Positions 7,941 to 14,223 of a DNA stretch of 27,729 nucleotides are shown piece after piece; position 1 is the stretch's first letter, and each line of letters begins with the position of its first letter. The position numbers were made by a program, and so were the translations under genes. Below the pieces are notes generated by a model that saw nothing but the letters and a program-made list of their open reading frames with translations, searched no databases and was not told the origin of the DNA. The stretch comes from a virus, in IMG/VR virus record IMGVR_UViG_3300025736_001639, positions 1 to 27,729 of that record; one strand, written 5' to 3'.

Positions 7941-10259
7941 ATGGCAAAACAAAACATCTTTACAAAGATATTTAGCTCTTTATCTGGTAGTGAGAAGAAA
8001 GAAGAGAGAAAAATAGAGGCAGATAAACGGCAATCATTAGCCGACTATATTAATGAATTAGGAGTAGCGAGAGACGCTGTTATCGGAGGTTATAACACAG
8101 AAGAAAATCCCGATAGCTTAAACCCAGAGGACTATATTAAAATGCAGAACAATGATGGAGAAGTTGCGTCCATTGTTAATTTAATTAGTCTTCCAATCCA
8201 ATCAACGGAATATAATTTTATTCCAGCAAAGAATGATAATGGAGAACTAGACTTTATCATTAATAATTTTACAGCACCAAAAGAACAAGGCGGTATGTCA
8301 ACACCGCTTCCTTTAGTTATAGCAGATATGACTAGGGCAGTATTTGAAGGTTATCGCTTCTACGAAAAGGTAGCTCAAATAATTAAAGAGGGGCCTTATG
8401 AAGGATTAATTGGTTGGCAGAAGTTAGCACCTCGCGACGCTGATACAATCCAGATAAGAGTTGATAAGTACGGAGGATTTATGGGTGGCCATCAAGAAGC
8501 AACATTTGGTGAAGAAACTGTTGATGTAAATATACCACCAGAGAAATCAATGTTGTTTACCTTTAGAAAAGAAAAGCACCAACTATACGGTGAATCTATT
8601 TTAAAGTCGGCTTATTATCATTATGACAAGAAGCATAAGCTTTATTATATAGCTCATAAGACCGCTGAAATAGAGGGTATGGGTGTTAGACTATTAAAAC
8701 CTTTAAAACAATTAGATAGTACTGAAAGAGAAGCCGCAGAAGAAGCGGTGGATAATATGGGGATAAATTCTAGACTTACACTACCACCTGGCTATGACAT
8801 GGAATGGATATTTGGTGGCAAAGGTAAAGACGGAATGCCGTTAATACAACATCATAATTTAATGATGGCTAAGTCTGCCATGCAAAGCTTTATGTCTCTT
8901 GGAACAGAAGGCAAGGGCGGAAGTTATGCTTTAGGCAAGACTCAAGCTGAATGGTACTCAATGTTTATTGAAAGCATATTAAGGCAAATGGAGGCGACTA
9001 TTAATACTTATGCTATACCTCAATTAATTAAATGGAACTTTGGAACAAACGCATATCCAACGCTAAGATTTAATCCAGTAGAAGATAGGGCCGGCGAATT
9101 ACTTAAGGCTGTATTTACAGAGATATCTAAAAAAGATCTTACTGTTATTCCTGATGGATTTGTTAAAGAAGTTATTGATAAGACCGCTGAAAACTTAGGC
9201 TTAGAGTATGCAGTAACATCTACAGAGAAAACAAATGAAGATGCTAAGAAGATGACGGAGAAGGAAAAGGTTAATTTAGAGGACAGAGTGGAGAGTAAAT
9301 TTTGGAGATCATTAACTCAAGCTGAAAAGAGTGTAGATTTTGAAGGCATTGAGAATAAAATGAAAACCCAAGAAAAAGAATTAGCTGATAGAATGAATGT
9401 TATATTTGAGAAAGAAATTCCAATAGTTTCAGAAGAAGTTAAAAAGTTAGTTGATGCTGGTAAAGAAAAGCAGATAAAGAAAATTGAGCTACCTTTCCAA
9501 GATGAATTAAGAGAACTTATAAAAGAAAAATATACCAACATCTTTCAATTTGGTAAACTTAAGGCTGCTGATGAATTAAAAAAGGCTTCGCCAAAGACTG
9601 ATAATAAGATTAAAAAGGCTATTGATAAAAAGGTTAAGGAGTTTATGGATACTCATAAAAAGAATGTCTTAGAACATATATCAGAGAATGTTAAAAATAT
9701 TCCTAAGCAAGAAGGTGTAAAATTACAAGAATTTGAAAGCGTTACAGAAGTCGTTGATAATTCATTAAGTAGTATGGTGGCGGCTACATTTGCTAGTCTA
9801 GTAATCTCTACTGGCTTAAATTCAGGCAGAGACGCTACATTTGATGAATATGCCAATGATATCAGTAGATACCAGTACAGCGCTATATTAGACCGACGAA
9901 CATGCAATGTATGCATGAGTTTAGATGGCCGAGTAGTTAAATCAACTGATTCTGCTTATGCAGAGTATGAACCACCAAGGCATTTTAGTTGCCGGTGCCT
10001 AGATGATTCTCATGATGTTTTAACTAAAAAAGGAATCAAAAATATTAAAGATATTCAGATCGGTGATTATGTTATGACTCATAAAAATAGATATAGAAAA
10101 GTAACAGGACGTTCAATGCGTGAAGCAGATGAATTATATGAAATTGAAACAAACAAAGGAACAATAAGATGTACACCCGAACATCCAATTTTAACAAAAC
10201 GTGGTTGGGTTAACGCTAAAGACTTGACGACCGAAGACGTCGTTCAGTTTCTAAAATAA
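7941..10259 (+). CDS. Portal protein fused to MuF domain, ending in the N-terminal half of a split intein
   Basis: A 772-residue polypeptide. Residues about 20-420 are a DUF935/Mu gp29-type portal (IKMQNNDGEVASIVNLISLPIQ, QHHNLMMAKSAMQSFMSLG). Residues 430-620 are Lys/Glu-rich coiled helix. From about 630 a MuF (SPP1 gp7/Mu gpF) domain runs through SAILDRRTCNVCMSLDG to PPRHFSCR. The MuF motif HxxCRC is broken before its last Cys. From C686 the sequence is an intein N-half (CLDDSHDVLTKKG), and the frame stops at 10259. The remaining MuF residues lie in the gene at 10767. Trans-splicing would give 685 + 98 = 783 residues. In Mu itself, portal and gpF are separate genes. Confidence 0.92.
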   Translation: MAKQNIFTKIFSSLSGSEKKEERKIEADKRQSLADYINELGVARDAVIGGYNTEENPDSLNPEDYIKMQNNDGEVASIVNLISLPIQSTEYNFIPAKNDNGELDFIINNFTAPKEQGGMSTPLPLVIADMTRAVFEGYRFYEKVAQIIKEGPYEGLIGWQKLAPRDADTIQIRVDKYGGFMGGHQEATFGEETVDVNIPPEKSMLFTFRKEKHQLYGESILKSAYYHYDKKHKLYYIAHKTAEIEGMGVRLLKPLKQLDSTEREAAEEAVDNMGINSRLTLPPGYDMEWIFGGKGKDGMPLIQHHNLMMAKSAMQSFMSLGTEGKGGSYALGKTQAEWYSMFIESILRQMEATINTYAIPQLIKWNFGTNAYPTLRFNPVEDRAGELLKAVFTEISKKDLTVIPDGFVKEVIDKTAENLGLEYAVTSTEKTNEDAKKMTEKEKVNLEDRVESKFWRSLTQAEKSVDFEGIENKMKTQEKELADRMNVIFEKEIPIVSEEVKKLVDAGKEKQIKKIELPFQDELRELIKEKYTNIFQFGKLKAADELKKASPKTDNKIKKAIDKKVKEFMDTHKKNVLEHISENVKNIPKQEGVKLQEFESVTEVVDNSLSSMVAATFASLVISTGLNSGRDATFDEYANDISRYQYSAILDRRTCNVCMSLDGRVVKSTDSAYAEYEPPRHFSCRCLDDSHDVLTKKGIKNIKDIQIGDYVMTHKNRYRKVTGRSMREADELYEIETNKGTIRCTPEHPILTKRGWVNAKDLTTEDVVQFLK
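9996..10256 (+). other. Intein N-terminal half (87 residues)
   Basis: Hint-fold splicing domain. Cys1 opens block A (CLDDSHDVLTKKGIKNI, then GDYVMT), and block B is TNKGTIRCTPEHPILTKRGW with the catalytic Thr and His of TPEH. The half ends LTTEDVVQFLK just after block B, the usual place where endonucleases sit in full inteins. Cys1 carries out the N-S acyl shift. All N-terminal catalytic residues are present, so it looks active. Confidence 0.92.
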
Positions 10260-10743
10260 TATGACAATGTCTACAAAGAAGTCTAAGATTAATAAGCGAT
10301 TCATTACGAAGATGATGAGGAATATTAGATCCTTTACCATCGATGTGATCTATTTCAAGATTTTTTGTGCTATTACATCGTTCACATTTTCCACGAGAAC
10401 GCACAATTCTATGATTTTTTCTAATATTACTGTTAGGTGTTCTTCCATTTTTCCATTGTTGCTTAATAGCTTCGCTTCCTTTTCTCGTAGATATTCCATA
10501 ATAATCAAGAATTTTCAAAACAGTTCTATTATTAATATTAGTAATATAAGCAACTTGTCTAATGGATTTTCCACTTTTATAAAGAGAAACAATTTCTTTA
10601 CCTTTATTTCGCAACATTCTATGAAACTTAAGTTTTCTCTTACAAGAAACAGAACATACTACGGCAGTAGAAAATCTATATTGAGGAACATAAGATTCAG
10701 ATCCACAAACTTCGCAATTAAAATATTTTCCTTTTTTAATCAT
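10216..10743 (-). CDS. HNH homing endonuclease, antisense between the intein halves
   Basis: A 175-residue protein, the only clear - strand gene. Residues 9-35 form a zinc finger (CEVCG, CSVSCK). Residues about 55-90 read as a helix-turn-helix for target recognition (SGKSIRQVAYITNINNRTVLKIL). Residues 118-162 are the HNH nuclease with zinc cysteines: GKCERC, then IDHIDGKG with the catalytic His, Asn in the following loop, and LLCRHCH. It probably cuts intein-less portal-MuF alleles and spreads the element by repair. Its last 44 nt lie inside the N-intein coding region on the other strand. A sigma70-like promoter with extended -10 stands just upstream on the same strand; the predicted start would make a nearly leaderless mRNA. 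Confidence 0.9.
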   Translation of the reverse strand: MIKKGKYFNCEVCGSESYVPQYRFSTAVVCSVSCKRKLKFHRMLRNKGKEIVSLYKSGKSIRQVAYITNINNRTVLKILDYYGISTRKGSEAIKQQWKNGRTPNSNIRKNHRIVRSRGKCERCNSTKNLEIDHIDGKGSNIPHHLRNESLINLRLLCRHCHIILETERRLRSSSL

Positions 10744-10749
10744 ATTAAC

Positions 10750-10778
10750 ATTGTATCACAATCGCTATGAATATGCAA
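10750..10778 (-). promoter_or_regulatory. Predicted extended -10 promoter for the HNH gene
   Basis: On the - strand: TTGCAT (-35 like, 10778-10773), a 17-nt spacer, then TACAAT (-10, 10755-10750, 5 of 6 matches) preceded by TGA, the extended -10 element TGN. The expected transcription start is near 10743, the A of the endonuclease ATG, implying a leaderless or near-leaderless mRNA. The promoter lies within the first codons of the C-intein gene. Confidence 0.5.
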
Positions 10779-10886
10779 CACACAAAAATTAAAACAATAA
10801 AAAAAGTACCTTTTAAAGGATTAGTCTATAATTTTTCAATAGATGAAGATGAAAGCTATATAGCAAATAATATCGTTGTTCATAAT
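10767..10886 (+). other. Intein C-terminal half (40 residues)
   Basis: Carries block F (VYNFSIDEDESYIANN) and block G (IVVHN), followed by Cys as the first extein residue. About 40 residues is a normal length for a split-intein C-half. Together with the 87-residue N-half it makes a 127-residue mini-intein without an internal endonuclease. Confidence 0.9.
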
Positions 10887-11183
10887 TGTATTTGGATAGC
10901 ATTATCTAAAGACTTAAAAGGCTTACCTAAGATTACAGGCATATCTAGCAAAATCCCTAGTGAATTAAATTCTGCTATCGCAACTCCAGTTTTAACTCCT
11001 GGACAAACAGAAGCAATCGCAGAGGTAGAAGAAAGGGCAGAAGAAGCTACAATGAAGTCAAAAATCTTAGAAGATAAAGCTAACAAATTAGAAGTAGCCT
11101 CTGAAGGGCCAACGCAAAAAGATTTAATTGTTGATAAGCATTATTCTGACTTAGATAAAGAAATTAACAATTTATTTGAATAA
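10767..11183 (+). CDS. Intein C-terminal half followed by the C-terminal part of the portal-MuF protein
   Basis: A 138-residue protein. Residues 1-40 are the intein C-half: block F GLVYNFSIDEDESYIANN and block G VVHN, ending with the penultimate His and terminal Asn needed for Asn cyclisation. Residue 41 is Cys (+1 nucleophile) and starts the C-extein CIWIALSKDLKG. This continues the MuF motif interrupted at 9995 and runs 98 residues through a Glu/Lys-rich helical tail. It has its own ATG 507 nt after the stop of the first half, with no Shine-Dalgarno (TCGCTATG), so it must be made as a separate polypeptide and joined by trans-splicing. Confidence 0.9.
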   Translation: MNMQHTKIKTIKKVPFKGLVYNFSIDEDESYIANNIVVHNCIWIALSKDLKGLPKITGISSKIPSELNSAIATPVLTPGQTEAIAEVEERAEEATMKSKILEDKANKLEVASEGPTQKDLIVDKHYSDLDKEINNLFE

Positions 11184-11187
11184 ATAT

Positions 11188-12024
11188 ATGTTTAAACAAA
11201 AAAATAAACAAGTTGACCTAGAGAATAAGCAAGATAAGTTGCAATTAAATACAAAAAATTTACTTACCTTCTTAACTTCTAAAATTATAAAAAGATTTGA
11301 CCAAGGTATTAGAATCAAAAATCTTCCAGAAGTTCAAAAGATAAAAGGTAAAGTTGAACTAGTCGGTGAAGATGGCAAGACTAAAAAAGTTTCCATTGCT
11401 GATCTAGACAAAGAATTACAAGACAAAAACAAATGGATGTATGTTAAGATTTTAGAAGGTGATGGATTTATCAATGCTTTATCAAGAGCAATCGTGAATG
11501 AGCCTAGTTTTTTTGATAAAGATGGATCACCTGCTAGAGGTAGAGTAGATGATGACGGAAGAGTTTGGGTTAATGTTAAAGATGGAAGTATAGATGCTTA
11601 TGCTTTTCAAAAACCAGATGGAGCTGATGCTCGTGCTAAAGTTGACAGTAATGAACAACTTGTTGTATTGCCTTTCGCTAAAGATAGTGGCGGATTAATT
11701 AGAGGAGCAGCTGATGATGACGGGACTATAAGAGTAAAAATAATGTCAGAGATTATTTGCACTACTCCTCTTATTCAGAATATTGACTTAGTTGACAAAG
11801 CTTTATGGTATGAAATTATATTACCAGCTAAAACTAAGATGTTTACTTTGAAATTAAGAGACGAAGATTACGGATTTTATTATGATTTTACAGCAGCACA
11901 TGTAAATTACATGACAGCAGATTCAGGCGAAAGAATTACTTTTGGCAGTGCTCCAAGAGTAATTTATGTTCAATGTTCAGAGGCAGATGCACAGGTTGCA
12001 GAATTATTAACTTGGTTAAACTAA
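11188..12024 (+). CDS. Probable virion structural protein with tandem Asp/Gly repeats
   Basis: A 278-residue protein. I chose the ATG at 11188 (AAATATATG) over 11176 because 11188 is in the usual leader context and avoids overlap with the preceding gene. The first 40 residues are a basic helix. Between about 110 and 190 there are three related units: GSPARGRVDDDGRVWVNV, GADARAKVDSNEQLVVLP and GLIRGAADDDGTIRVKIM. Each has a D-D/N-G-x-hydrophobic beta pattern. The last 90 residues look like a beta-sandwich. No named family is recognised. Its place among head genes and the beta repeats suggest a decoration, head-fibre or adhesion component; this is inference. Confidence 0.6.
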   Translation: MFKQKNKQVDLENKQDKLQLNTKNLLTFLTSKIIKRFDQGIRIKNLPEVQKIKGKVELVGEDGKTKKVSIADLDKELQDKNKWMYVKILEGDGFINALSRAIVNEPSFFDKDGSPARGRVDDDGRVWVNVKDGSIDAYAFQKPDGADARAKVDSNEQLVVLPFAKDSGGLIRGAADDDGTIRVKIMSEIICTTPLIQNIDLVDKALWYEIILPAKTKMFTLKLRDEDYGFYYDFTAAHVNYMTADSGERITFGSAPRVIYVQCSEADAQVAELLTWLN

Positions 12025-12025
12025 T

Positions 12026-13633
12026 ATGGAAGGATTTATAACAAGATTTATATCAAAATTAAAGCAGCTCAAAGGTCAGTCTGCTATTTATACTTGGCTA
12101 ACTAATGCACAGGATCTTGTTGATGAAGTAATAGAGGATATTTGGGATGTTAATACTACTGATTATACTCTTTATGCTGATTCTGTTAATGGAGATGATG
12201 ATACTGGAGATGGAAGCGTAGGAAGTCCTTATAAAACGCTTGAAAGGACTTTAATGGATATTCCATTAAGGCCAGCATATAAGCCAACTATTGACTTAGC
12301 TGGTGATTTTAAAATTACTAAAGACTTATCATTTTTCTTTTATGTTAACAATATTGAAATAATTGGTAAAAAGTCTATTGCTTCTACCCATGCTATTACT
12401 GGTATAGTGGGTGCTAGTAAAGCTACTGGAACAATTTTAACAGTAGCCGGAGCAGGCTGGGTTGCGAATGAGCATGTTGGAAAGCTCGTTAATTATACGT
12501 CTGGTTTACCTAATGAAAGATATGGATTTGTATATAAAAATACTGCTGATACTATTTATATAAGTCAAAATGGCAATATTTATAAAGCGCCAGTTAATGG
12601 AGATACTTTTGATATTATGTCTATTGACACTAATATTGATATTGAAAAAGCAGGATCACCTGGAACTACTTTAGGAATGAAATCATGTCGTTTTAAATTC
12701 TATTATTGTAATTTAACAGGAGATGGATTGGTAGTTCAAGGTTCTTGGCTATATACTGTTAGATGTACTATGAATTTAGCTACCGCAGTTGGAGCTAATG
12801 CTTCATTTTTAACCATTGAAACAACTTATATTAAAGGTACTGGTTTTATAGCATGGTTTAATTTTCAAAATACTACAACTAAATTATTTGCTGGCACAGT
12901 TATTGATGGAGATACAAATAAAGGACTATTTACAAGAGATCAATGTACTATTAAACTAGCTGGTGAGGTTGTGTTTACAAGGTTAGATAATAATGGAATT
13001 GCTACTCTAGGAAGTTTCTGGTCAGCAGAAAGAGACGACGCTTGGCTTAGACTACATGATTGTGTAGCTGGGTTTACACATGGATTTTGGAATAATCAAG
13101 ATCCAGGCGCGGCTCAATCTTCAGCTACAAATGTTGTTAATCTTCCGCCTGTTTATGGTAATATTACTGGTGATTATTTAATTATGGCTAAAGCAGGAGA
13201 TATTTATAATATTGATCCTACTAGTGTAGTAACAACAGCGCTAGGAACAAATAATGGCTCAGTTGATAATGGATTAACAGAGGGCTACCATGATCCTGAA
13301 ACTGGAACTATTATTTATGGGGTCAAAGAAATTGGTTCATATGATACAGAGAATACTGTTAGAGTGGCGGCTGATTATGTAGTTAGTAAGTTTGATTATT
13401 CTGTTGGGGTTACTGATACCACAGTCGCTAGAGCAATTACAATACCAGATCCAACAACATTGCCAATTAATAAAGGATTTGAAGTTGGTGATGAATCCGG
13501 CAATGCCGCAGTGAATAATATTACTATTACTCCGGCCGTCGGGCTTATTAATGGAGTAGCTAATTTTGTTATAAATACTAATTATCAATCTACAAAAATA
13601 ATTCAAGACGGCACTAATTATTTTACAAGATAA
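12026..13633 (+). CDS. Beta-helix fibre/tailspike-like protein
   Basis: A 535-residue protein. After a helical start (1-45), ADSVNGDDDTGDGSVGSPYKTLERTL (about 52-77) is the entry motif of right-handed parallel beta-helix (pectate-lyase-like) proteins of phage fibres and spikes. The middle 300 residues are rich in short beta-strands with Gly, Asn and Thr. The end (TITIPDPTTLPINKGF, GDESGNAAVNNITITP, TKIIQDGTNYFTR) matches C-terminal heads of phage fibres. No catalytic acid cluster can be assigned, so depolymerase activity is open. Its location between portal and protease genes is unusual, as fibres usually follow the tail genes; a head fibre is possible. It ends 4 nt before the next small gene. 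Confidence 0.78.
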   Translation: MEGFITRFISKLKQLKGQSAIYTWLTNAQDLVDEVIEDIWDVNTTDYTLYADSVNGDDDTGDGSVGSPYKTLERTLMDIPLRPAYKPTIDLAGDFKITKDLSFFFYVNNIEIIGKKSIASTHAITGIVGASKATGTILTVAGAGWVANEHVGKLVNYTSGLPNERYGFVYKNTADTIYISQNGNIYKAPVNGDTFDIMSIDTNIDIEKAGSPGTTLGMKSCRFKFYYCNLTGDGLVVQGSWLYTVRCTMNLATAVGANASFLTIETTYIKGTGFIAWFNFQNTTTKLFAGTVIDGDTNKGLFTRDQCTIKLAGEVVFTRLDNNGIATLGSFWSAERDDAWLRLHDCVAGFTHGFWNNQDPGAAQSSATNVVNLPPVYGNITGDYLIMAKAGDIYNIDPTSVVTTALGTNNGSVDNGLTEGYHDPETGTIIYGVKEIGSYDTENTVRVAADYVVSKFDYSVGVTDTTVARAITIPDPTTLPINKGFEVGDESGNAAVNNITITPAVGLINGVANFVINTNYQSTKIIQDGTNYFTR

Positions 13634-13637
13634 AAAT

Positions 13638-13757
13638 ATGGCTAACGAAGAACTAAAAGGAACTAAAGCTTGTCCAAGATGTGGAAGAACAATAAGAGCT
13701 AGTTCAGTTTATTGTAAGTATTGTCAAAAGCCAGTTAGGACAGATGTTCAAGGATAA
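13638..13757 (+). CDS. Single zinc-ribbon microprotein
   Basis: A 39-residue ORF starting in the usual context (TAAAAATATG). CPRCG (12-16) and CKYCQ (26-30) make a complete four-Cys zinc ribbon with 10 residues between the pairs. The short tail is polar. Such ribbons occur alone in many phages and may bind RNA, DNA or a protein partner. Its stop codon coincides with the beginning of the foldable RNA at 13756-13873. Confidence 0.6.
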   Translation: MANEELKGTKACPRCGRTIRASSVYCKYCQKPVRTDVQG

Positions 13758-13873
13758 ACAACAAGTTTTAATAAAGCGAACAAACAAGAAGCTTATTACT
13801 TCCTAAAATTAGGAGTAAGGTGGAAAAGACCCTTATAAGCTTTATCAGTTGTTTTAAATTTAACGGGTCTTTT
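13756..13873 (+). ncRNA. Pseudoknot-forming RNA immediately before the tRNA-like gene
   Basis: No ORF fits here, but several exact pairings do. AAACAAC (13756-13762) pairs with GTTGTTT (13848-13854). ATAAAGC (13771-13777) pairs with GCTTTAT (13839-13845). A hairpin forms from TTACT-T-CCTA (13796-13805) and TAGG-AGTAA (13810-13818). AAAAGACCC (13824-13832), inside the first helix, pairs with GGGTCTTTT (13865-13873) outside it, making a pseudoknot. The 3' end is 1 nt from the tRNA-like gene. The AAAAGACCC/GGGTCTTTT pair could instead be a long-loop terminator ending in U4. AAGCTTAT (13789-13796) offers a competing partner for ATAAGCTT (13835-13842). Function unknown; it may process or terminate the RNA before the tRNA. 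Confidence 0.5.
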
Positions 13874-13874
13874 A

Positions 13875-13947
13875 CGCGGGGTTGGAAAGAAGTAAATCCG
13901 CCAGTTTCATAATCTGGAGATCGTAGGTGCAATCCCTACTCCCGCAA
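13875..13947 (+). tRNA. tRNA-Met(CAU)-like, initiator-type C1:A72 end
   Basis: The 73 nt fold as a tRNA. Acceptor CGCGGGG pairs with TCCCGCA, with the first pair a C1:A72 mismatch as in bacterial initiator tRNA; the 5' arm equals that of E. coli tRNA-fMet. The D-stem is GGA/TCC; the anticodon stem CCAGT/TCTGG has one T-T mismatch; loop TTCATAA gives anticodon CAU at 13908-13910; variable loop AGATC; T-stem GTAGG/CCTAC. It is atypical: the D-loop lacks GG, the T-loop is TGCAATC (G for the usual T at 55), the three G:C pairs of initiator anticodon stems are absent, and CCA is not encoded. It may be a divergent phage initiator tRNA or a tRNA mimic. Confidence 0.65.
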
Positions 13948-13967
13948 CAAATAAATAATAAAATAAT

Positions 13968-14177
13968 ATGAATAAATGTCCATATTGTAAAAAAGAAGCA
14001 GGTCGAATTTTTAAAGGAACAATAGCTTATTGCTCTAGGTGCGACGCGCAATTAACTAGACATGATGAATCTACCGGGATAGATTATGTTAAGTGCCAAC
14101 ATTGTGGTTTTGAGCCAGTTCCAAATAAGGGAAGACTAGAAACTTATTGCCCTAAGTGCAATAAAATGACGTTTTAA
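13968..14177 (+). CDS. Double zinc-ribbon protein
   Basis: A 69-residue protein with four CxxC pairs: CPYC (4-7), CSRC (22-25), CQHC (43-46) and CPKC (61-64). These form two rubredoxin-like zinc ribbons. There is no other domain. Similar small double ribbons in phages are presumed nucleic-acid or protein binding. It lies between the tRNA-like gene and the promoter of the structured RNA, in an RNA-rich island. The start follows AAAATAATATG. Confidence 0.65.
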   Translation: MNKCPYCKKEAGRIFKGTIAYCSRCDAQLTRHDESTGIDYVKCQHCGFEPVPNKGRLETYCPKCNKMTF

Positions 14178-14189
14178 TAGAAAAAAGAT

Positions 14190-14217
14190 TTGCCAAATTT
14201 TAAATACTATATATAAT
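14190..14217 (+). promoter_or_regulatory. Consensus sigma70-type promoter
   Basis: TTGCCA (14190-14195; 5 of 6 to TTGACA), a 16-nt spacer, and a perfect TATAAT (14212-14217). It is intergenic, just after the double zinc-ribbon gene, and the expected start near 14224 is exactly before the foldable RNA. It is the best promoter match I find in the window and would drive the RNA and possibly the protease, decoration and capsid genes. Confidence 0.7.
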
Positions 14218-14223
14218 TAAAGT

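Larger units (their letters stand above)
9996..10886 (+). mobile_element. Split intein element with internal antisense HNH endonuclease
   Basis: The element runs from the intein Cys1 codon to the last intein Asn codon. It contains the N-half (9996-10256), its stop, an HNH homing endonuclease gene on the - strand (10216-10743), and the C-half with its own ATG (10767-10886). The insertion point is exact: N-extein HFSCR plus C-extein CIWIAL restores the conserved MuF HxxCRC motif. Removing the whole element would leave one uninterrupted portal-MuF gene. Split inteins with a free-standing endonuclease between the halves are a known arrangement. Here the endonuclease is antisense and overlaps the end of the N-half by 44 nt. 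Confidence 0.9.

Noticed and set aside
10261-10770. A 169-residue + strand open frame between the intein halves
   Set aside because: It mirrors the HNH endonuclease on the - strand. The + strand translation is Ser/Phe/Asn-rich with no motif, whereas the - strand has zinc finger, HTH and HNH motifs.
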